Shown: positions 58,385 to 64,000 of the stretch, piece by piece | Position numbering within the stretch: the stretch's first letter is position 1 | Layout of the letters: each line of letters opens with the position of its first letter | Origin: Zygnema cylindricum | Lineage: Eukaryota > Streptophyta > Zygnematophyceae > Zygnematales > Zygnemataceae | DNA length: 64,000 nucleotides | Assembly (NCBI GenBank): GCA_037447655.1 | Contig: JBBHKE010000354.1 | Location: 248,001 to 312,000, forward strand | Direction of reading: 5' to 3' | The notes under the pieces: generated by a model | Database searches by the model: none | What the model was told of the DNA's origin: nothing | What the model saw: the letters and a program-made list of their open reading frames with translations, nothing else | Program-made: the position numbers and the translations under genes

Positions 58385-61300
58385 CCTTTGGCATCAGCCA
58401 AGCCAAATTTTTCCAACATGTTTCCTATCGCTTCTTTTTGAGTTAGTCTAATTATTTTCTTTTCTCTATCTCTTTCAACTTGTATTCCAAGGATATATTT
58501 TGCCTCACCCAAATCTTTCATTTCAAATTTTGAATTAAGAGCCTGTTTTACCCTAGCAATTCCCTCTTTGTTCCTACTAATTAGCAGCAAATCATCAACA
58601 TACACGGCAATGAATATCACCTCATCAGGATTATCACCACACATCACATATACTGAATGATCTGAGCTAATTCTAGTAAACCCTAATCCTGTCAAGAACT
58701 CATCTAATTTTCGGTTCCACTGCCTAGGGGCCTGTTTTAGGCCATACAATGATTTTAAAAGTCTGCACACAAGATTTTCTTTTCCTACTTCCTCATAACC
58801 CTCAGGCTGCTTCATATAAATGACCTCATCTAAATCACCATGCAAAAAGGCAGTTTTGACATCCATTTGGTGGATGTCAAAATCCTCTATAGCAGCTAAT
58901 GTAAGTAAGATGCGGACAGATGGAAACCTTACAACTGGTGAAAATGTTTCTTCATAATCTATCCCCTCCTTTTGATTATATCCCTTAGCAACCAAGCGAG
59001 CCTTATACCTGTCTATGGTATTATCTGGGTTCAATTTTAACTTAAACACCCATTTACTTCCAATAGCCTTTCTTCCTGGAGGAAGTTCCACCAGATCCCA
59101 AGTTTGGGCCTCCATGATGGACTTCATTTCCTCATTGACGGCTTCCACCCAATGTTCCCTTTCATTACTCGAAAAAGCTTCTTTCAATGTTAAAGGCTCT
59201 TCTATGTGTGCAGAATGAGCAAAGGCTGCATTTTCTCCCCTGAGTCGTGCACTTCGCCTCACTCCACCTGGAAATTCTGTCGCTGGTATAGATGGTTGGG
59301 TCCTCCTCCTTGATACATGTGATTCTTCTTGTGATTCAGTTTCAGCTTGAGGTAGAGGAGATTCTACAACTCTTTCGGGCATAACACTTCCTGTTTCTGG
59401 TGGAGAAGATGATTCCAAGTCATTTTGACTTAAACTAGATGCATTTTCTACATTTTTCTTGAAAAATAAAGGATTTTCCTCTAAAAAGATATAATCAACA
59501 CTTTTATCTTTCTTTTCATTGCTACATTGACTAAATACATCTACTCCTCTTCCCTCATCCTTCACTATGATGTTTCTGGCTACCACAACTCTATTTCTCT
59601 TAATGTCATATACTTTATAACCCTTGGCATGATCATCATACCCTAAAAATATACCTGGTATGCCTTTTGGCTCTAATTTCCATTTTTGTGGATCATTATC
59701 TAGCAAAAATACCTTACTTCCAAACACTTTGAAGTGACTTACATCTGGTTTGTGTCCTGTCCACATTTCATAAGGAGTTTTATCTTTTATTGCCCTTGTT
59801 TCTAGCCTATTTCTCACATAAGCTGCACAATGCATAGCCTCTGCCCAAAATTTGTAATCTATGTCCATATCAGCCATCATTGTCCTAGCACACTCTGATA
59901 TGGTCCTATTCATCCTTTCTGAAACACCGTTTTGTTCCGGAGAATAAGGAACGGTTAGTTGACGTGAGATTCCATGCAATTTTAGGAATTCTGCAAACTC
60001 ATTAGAAATGTACTCCCCTCCATTATCAGATCTGAATCCCGCTATCTTTCTCTCATGTAGATTCTCAACCCAAGCCTTATACTCTTTAAATTTTGAAAAA
60101 ACTTCATCCTTACTTCTCAAAAAATAAACTGTAGTAAATCTACTATAGTCATCAGTAAAGGTAAGCATAAACTTAGCACCTCCCACAGATGGATACCTAG
60201 ATGGCCCCCATACATCTGAATAAATTAGTTCTAGCACCCTGCTACTTCTATGATCAGTTTGCGAAGGGAAAGGCAACTTATGAATTTTTCCCATTGCACA
60301 ACCATCACATACATTTGATGCTGGTTTTTGACTAATTTTTACACCTTCCACCATTTTTTGATTTACCATCTTTTCTAATCTATCATAATTCACATGTCCT
60401 AAACGTTTATGCCATAAATCACAATCACTGATTACACTTGAGTACATAACATCATTGTCATTATCATTTGCAAGACTCAACCGATACAAATTGTTTCCTC
60501 CAGCAAATCCTTCTGCAACTATTTTCCCATTCTTACTCACTGTTTTCTTTCCATTCTCAGATATAGTTTTAAAACCTTTCTTTTCTACCACTGACGTAGA
60601 GAAAAAGTTTCTTTTAAAAGCTGGGACATGCAACACATCTTCCAAAACCCTTTTCACAGGTTTTCCCTCTACGTTCAACATAAGTGACACCCTCCCCTTT
60701 GCTTTTGACTCAACAAAGGTATCATCACTAAAATAAATTTTGATGGGTGAAATAGATTGAATACTCTCATATAGATGGCGATTGCGGCACATGTGGGCAG
60801 ATGCACCGGAGTCCATTATCCATTCGTCTTCCTCCACGCCTTCCGTTGCTTGTGCCATCGCAAAGTATTTCTTTTCGCTGTTGATAGGATAGCTGCTCAC
60901 ATCCTCCTCCTTTAGTTCGTTGAATAGAGAAGTTGGCCGTCCACCAGATTGAGAAGGAACCCGGCTTTCGTCCCAACCAGAGCGAAAATTTCCTGTAGCT
61001 TTCGCTCTCTTGTAGGCATTACACAATCTGAAAACATGGCCTTTTTCATCACAATAATAGCATGTCAAAGGTGTCCTTCTAGGACCACTACCTCTGCCAC
61101 TGCCATTGCCAATCTTAGAGTCTGAAAACTGGTTAGCTAGTGCCTGAACAGACTTACTACTACCTCTTTGTGACATTTGGTTAGCTTCTTCACTCAAAAT
61201 AAGTTGAATTGCTAATGCTATGTTCCATTGACGCTGTGGAATAGCCCTAAGCCTATCCATGGCTCCCTTATATTCATCGGGCAAAGTTCTCATCAACAAC

Positions 61301-61503
61301 ATAGCCTGCTGAGGTGGTGAAAAGTCCCCACCTGCACTAGTACTCTGAAGAAACAACCTTTTCATAGCATGACAATGATCTGACATACTACCTCCAGAAT
61401 ACTTAAATTCAAAAATCTGAGTGGCTATGTTTGTCTGGACGGTAACATCTAGCTGAACATACATAGCACGTACACTAAACCAAACATCAGATGCTTTCTT
61501 CAT
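58342..61503 (-). CDS. Copia-M Gag-Pol polyprotein, main open frame
   Basis: 1,053 codons from mid-gag to reverse transcriptase. In order: Gag core (EFKYSGGSMSDHC); CCHC knuckle CYYCDEKGHVFRLC (about residues 149-162); aspartic protease WIMDSGASAHMC (about 228); integrase zinc region (LWHKRLGHVN ... CDGCAMGKIH); integrase core acids in IYSDVWGP, FRSDNGGEY and GVSERMN; a linker; and reverse transcriptase with WVFKLKLNPDN, MDVKTAFLHG and the catalytic YVDDLLLIS. Every catalytic motif I could check is kept. The true start lies upstream in the LTR (61850-61852), but a one-base shift near 61515 separates the two frames. It encodes the proteins for packaging, reverse transcription and integration. 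Confidence 0.9.
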   Translation of the reverse strand: MKKASDVWFSVRAMYVQLDVTVQTNIATQIFEFKYSGGSMSDHCHAMKRLFLQSTSAGGDFSPPQQAMLLMRTLPDEYKGAMDRLRAIPQRQWNIALAIQLILSEEANQMSQRGSSKSVQALANQFSDSKIGNGSGRGSGPRRTPLTCYYCDEKGHVFRLCNAYKRAKATGNFRSGWDESRVPSQSGGRPTSLFNELKEEDVSSYPINSEKKYFAMAQATEGVEEDEWIMDSGASAHMCRNRHLYESIQSISPIKIYFSDDTFVESKAKGRVSLMLNVEGKPVKRVLEDVLHVPAFKRNFFSTSVVEKKGFKTISENGKKTVSKNGKIVAEGFAGGNNLYRLSLANDNDNDVMYSSVISDCDLWHKRLGHVNYDRLEKMVNQKMVEGVKISQKPASNVCDGCAMGKIHKLPFPSQTDHRSSRVLELIYSDVWGPSRYPSVGGAKFMLTFTDDYSRFTTVYFLRSKDEVFSKFKEYKAWVENLHERKIAGFRSDNGGEYISNEFAEFLKLHGISRQLTVPYSPEQNGVSERMNRTISECARTMMADMDIDYKFWAEAMHCAAYVRNRLETRAIKDKTPYEMWTGHKPDVSHFKVFGSKVFLLDNDPQKWKLEPKGIPGIFLGYDDHAKGYKVYDIKRNRVVVARNIIVKDEGRGVDVFSQCSNEKKDKSVDYIFLEENPLFFKKNVENASSLSQNDLESSSPPETGSVMPERVVESPLPQAETESQEESHVSRRRTQPSIPATEFPGGVRRSARLRGENAAFAHSAHIEEPLTLKEAFSSNEREHWVEAVNEEMKSIMEAQTWDLVELPPGRKAIGSKWVFKLKLNPDNTIDRYKARLVAKGYNQKEGIDYEETFSPVVRFPSVRILLTLAAIEDFDIHQMDVKTAFLHGDLDEVIYMKQPEGYEEVGKENLVCRLLKSLYGLKQAPRQWNRKLDEFLTGLGFTRISSDHSVYVMCGDNPDEVIFIAVYVDDLLLISRNKEGIARVKQALNSKFEMKDLGEAKYILGIQVERDREKKIIRLTQKEAIGNMLEKFGLADAKGCATPMDISKNLKE

Positions 61504-61516
61504 CCAAGATACGACA

Positions 61517-61852
61517 TTAGCAAATCTTTGTCATAGACTGCTTCAAGACGTTGAGGCAATGGAGATTATTCTTTCTCCAATCCGGCGCAGTCACATTCGC
61601 TGATCCTTCCACAATGGATGACAAGTCCCTCTCCTCGAAATATGAGCTCAACATATCTTCCCAGTATAAGTAGTCAGTTCTGTCAAAAATAGGCAATTTG
61701 GGCGGTGGGCCCATAACCTGTTGAAGGTCATGGGCATTAAGACTCGGCTGTGATCCACTCCCACTAGGAGCCACACTTGCACCAGCAGGAGCAGGTGGAG
61801 CACTAGGGCTAATAGTAGCACTTGCAATAGGAGCTGAGCCATTATCAGACAT
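61517..61852 (-). pseudogene. Copia-M Gag N terminus, starting inside the LTR
   Basis: The ATG at 61850-61852 lies in the 5' LTR. The next 44 codons (MSDNGSAPIAS..., alanine/serine/proline-rich) are LTR-encoded; then the frame crosses the primer site (QQVMGPPPKLPIF) into the Gag core (YLYWEDMLSSYFEE). It ends at a stop after QSMTKIC because of a one-base shift relative to the main frame. Confidence 0.88.
61704..61718 (-). other. Primer-binding site of Copia-M, perfect
   Basis: On the minus strand GGTTATGGGCCCACC, directly next to the LTR (61719). Plus strand GGTGGGCCCATAACC equals the anticodon arm of plant-type initiator tRNA-Met. Confidence 0.9.
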
Positions 61853-62407
61853 GTTAGCGGAAGCAAACCCAAAGAGAAATGCCTAAAAGACTAGATCTAT
61901 AGTGTAAGATATGTAACTCCAAACGAAAGAGGTATTTCAACCAAACAAACATGTACTACAAGCAAATTATAGACAATAGAGCATAAAACACCTTAAACTG
62001 CACTCAGTGCTCTCATTTCCTTAATTCTTGTGTAGAATGTACATTCTGTATTGAATTGATCAATCCTAATTGAACTAAATACTCAAAAGATCTAAAAACA
62101 TCTAAAATATATAGAAAACATCTAAAACGTATGTACATGGTTCACCAGACACTGTACTAACAAAAATCTAAGTGTTTGGACCAGAATTGTCCACTAACAA
62201 TATCTATACCCTAAAAATCCGGGTGATTCTTATTACGTCTACATTCATTGGCGGCCCTACACACTAATTAACTTAAAGATATCAATTCGTGTAGATACTA
62301 CAAAAACTCCACACTAAATTTGGTCAATATTGAACAGTTGGTATTCCAAAAATATTCTAAGTCTTAGACTCAAATTTCTAAGACTTACTAAAGCTTACTT
62401 TTCAATA
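61719..62407 (-). repeat. 5' LTR of Copia-M, 689 bp
   Basis: Same ends and length as the 3' LTR. It carries the gag start codon. Confidence 0.92.
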
Positions 62408-62412
62408 CTCAT

Positions 62413-63957
62413 CACCAGAGCGGAATCACTGGATTGAGGCAGCAAACGACGAAATGAAGTCGATCATGGAGGCTCAAACATGGGAGCTCGTGGACCTTCC
62501 TCCAGACCGAAAAGCGATCGGCAGTAAATGGGTATTCAAGGTGAAGTTAAATCCCGATAACACCATTGAACGCTATAAAGCCAGACTTGTGGCGAAGGGG
62601 TACAATCAAAAGGAAGGAATCGATTTTGAAGAGACATTTTCTCCGGTTGTAAGATTTCCAACAGTTAGGATTTTGCTGTCCCTAGCTGCTATAGAAGATA
62701 TGGAAATTCATCAGATGGATGTAAAAACGGCCTTTTTGCATGGAGAACTAGAAGAGACCATTTACATGCAGCAGCCTGAAAAGTATGTGGAACCAGGAAA
62801 AGAGCACTTAGTATGCAAGTTGCTAAAATCTTTGTACGGCCTAAAACAGGCCCCGAGACAGTGGAATATAAAGCTTGATGAATTCCTGACTAGTCTAGGA
62901 TTTCAAAGGATAAGTTCTGATCACTCTGTCTACGTTCTAAAGGGTGAAAATGGGATAGTGTATATAGCGGTATATGTAGATGATTTGCTATTAATTAGCA
63001 AATCAATGGCTGAAATTAACAAAATCAAAACTGCTCTAAACTCACGGTTCGAGATGAAAGACCTCGGTGAGGCAAAATATATTTTGGGTATCCAGGTAGA
63101 GAGGGACAGAAATAAGAAAATAATAAAATTGACTCAAAAAGAGGCAATTGGAAACATGTTAGATGAGTACGGAATGCGGGGGGCAAAAGGATGTTTAACT
63201 CCAATGGAGTTTCGACAGAAGTTAGAGGGAGAAGAGACAGAACCAGGTGTCATTGTTAGCGAGTATTTAGAATCAGGGGAGAATGATCCTATGGCAATAA
63301 TACCTTATAGACAGATAGTGGGAAGCTTAATATACTTCATGAACTGTACCCGTCCTGACATTGCTGCAGCAGTCGGGGTACTGAGTAGGAGCCTAGAAAA
63401 TCCGAGAAAATCTGATCTGGATGCAGCAAAGAGTGTCTTAAGATATTTGGCAGGAACTAAAGATCTCAAACTCACTCTAGGCGGAGGAGAAGTCAAGCTG
63501 CAAACATGGAGTGATGCAAGCTATGGCGACATGCCAAGCCGGAAATCTACCACGGGATTCGTTCTACAAGTTGGGAACGGTACTTGCTGCTGGAGCAGCA
63601 AACTTCAAAAGGTGACAGCACAGTCGACAATGGAGTCGGAATATACGGCAGCAAGCTCGGCCCTCAAAGAACTCTTATTGGTAAAATCCATGTTACAAGA
63701 ACTAGGATACATGCAAGTTGGTCCGCAGGTGATCTGGTGTGATAACCAGGCTGCCATTGCGATTGCTTCTAACCAGAGTCATCACTTCAAAAGCAAGCAC
63801 ATGGATGTACGATTACACTTTGTAAGAGAAAAAGTGTTCTCTAGAGTGATTAAATTATGTTACTTACCAGATGCAAAAATGATTGCTGATATGCTCACTA
63901 AAGCTCTTCCTGCTCCTAAGCTGAAGTATTGTAGGGAAGCAGTGGGATTAAGTGAAT
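62413..63957 (+). pseudogene. Copia-P reverse transcriptase and RNase H
   Basis: Resumes Copia-P after the insertion and stays open to its natural stop: SKWVFKVKLNPDN, MDVKTAFLHGELEE, the catalytic YVDDLLLIS, GEAKYILGIQVERD, then RNase H with TWSDASYGD, MESEYTAAS and WCDNQAAI, ending LPAPKLKYCREAVGLSE. The catalytic residues are all kept. The element is nevertheless inactive because of the insertion, the two stops and the protease change upstream. The 3' LTR lies beyond the window. Confidence 0.9.
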
Positions 63958-64000
63958 AGCTAATTGCTATACTGCTTTGCTGCGATACTGCGCTAGTTTA

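Larger units (their letters stand above)
56906..62407 (-). mobile_element. Copia-M: nearly intact copia element, 5.5 kb
   Basis: A complete element with equal 689-bp LTRs (about eight differences by eye), a perfect primer site, gag-pol with only two frameshifts, and a polypurine tract. It sits inside the RT-coding region of Copia-P, in opposite orientation. The flanks ATCAT (56901-56905) and CTCAT (62408-62412) look like a 5-bp duplication with one change; removing the insert rejoins the E-A-L-S and S-P-E-R codons of Copia-P. The small LTR divergence makes it one of the youngest insertions in the window. Confidence 0.92.

Overview
This is a nuclear eukaryotic window dominated by transposable elements, with two host-type genes. 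The lineage is probably a streptophyte (a charophycean alga or a non-seed plant), judged from three things. First, a 13-exon COBRA-like gene with the CCVS and YNDT motifs. Second, the primer-binding sites of the Ty1/copia elements, three of which match, base for base, the anticodon arm of plant-type initiator tRNA-Met as I recall it. Third, a chromodomain Ty3/gypsy integrase. The species cannot be fixed from sequence alone.

Layout. 1-8.9 kb: decayed chromovirus (Ty3/gypsy) pieces on the minus strand, interrupted by a decayed copia element (Copia-A) and by a solo LTR that carries a small MITE. 8.9-15.8 kb: copia element B, an RNase H fragment of another copia (C) split by a solo LTR, and further LTR sequence. 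15.8-20.6 kb: a nested pile of MITEs, with Harbinger-like elements (TTA/TAA duplications) sitting inside CACCG-ended TA-flanked MITEs. 20.7-26.8 kb: a V8/trypsin-like secreted serine protease gene lying between two inverted ~500-bp repeat arms, together with a ~320-bp unit in inverted and direct copies and a degenerate ACATTGG repeat field. 26.9-29.4 kb: more MITEs and CAGTA-rich spacer. 31.2-36.9 kb: the COBRA-like gene. 37.7-40.1 kb: MITE plus a TIR element with an internal duplication. 40.9-48.8 kb: a non-LTR retrotransposon with two tandem 5' monomers, split by a 4.36-kb LTR element that has lost most of pol. 48.8-53.4 kb: LTR remnants containing an internally deleted copia (N). 53.4-64 kb: a copia element (P) on the plus strand, split by a nearly intact copia element (M) on the minus strand.

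Main pattern. All six copia elements whose 5' end is visible share an unusual 5' architecture. The gag reading frame begins inside the LTR (start codon lost in one 5' LTR), runs through the LTR end and is read straight through the tRNA primer-binding site, so the primer site is also Gag coding sequence (Q-V-M-G). The primer is inferred to be a 5' half of initiator tRNA-Met, not its 3' CCA end. None of the retroelements looks fully intact; Copia-M, with two frameshifts, is closest.
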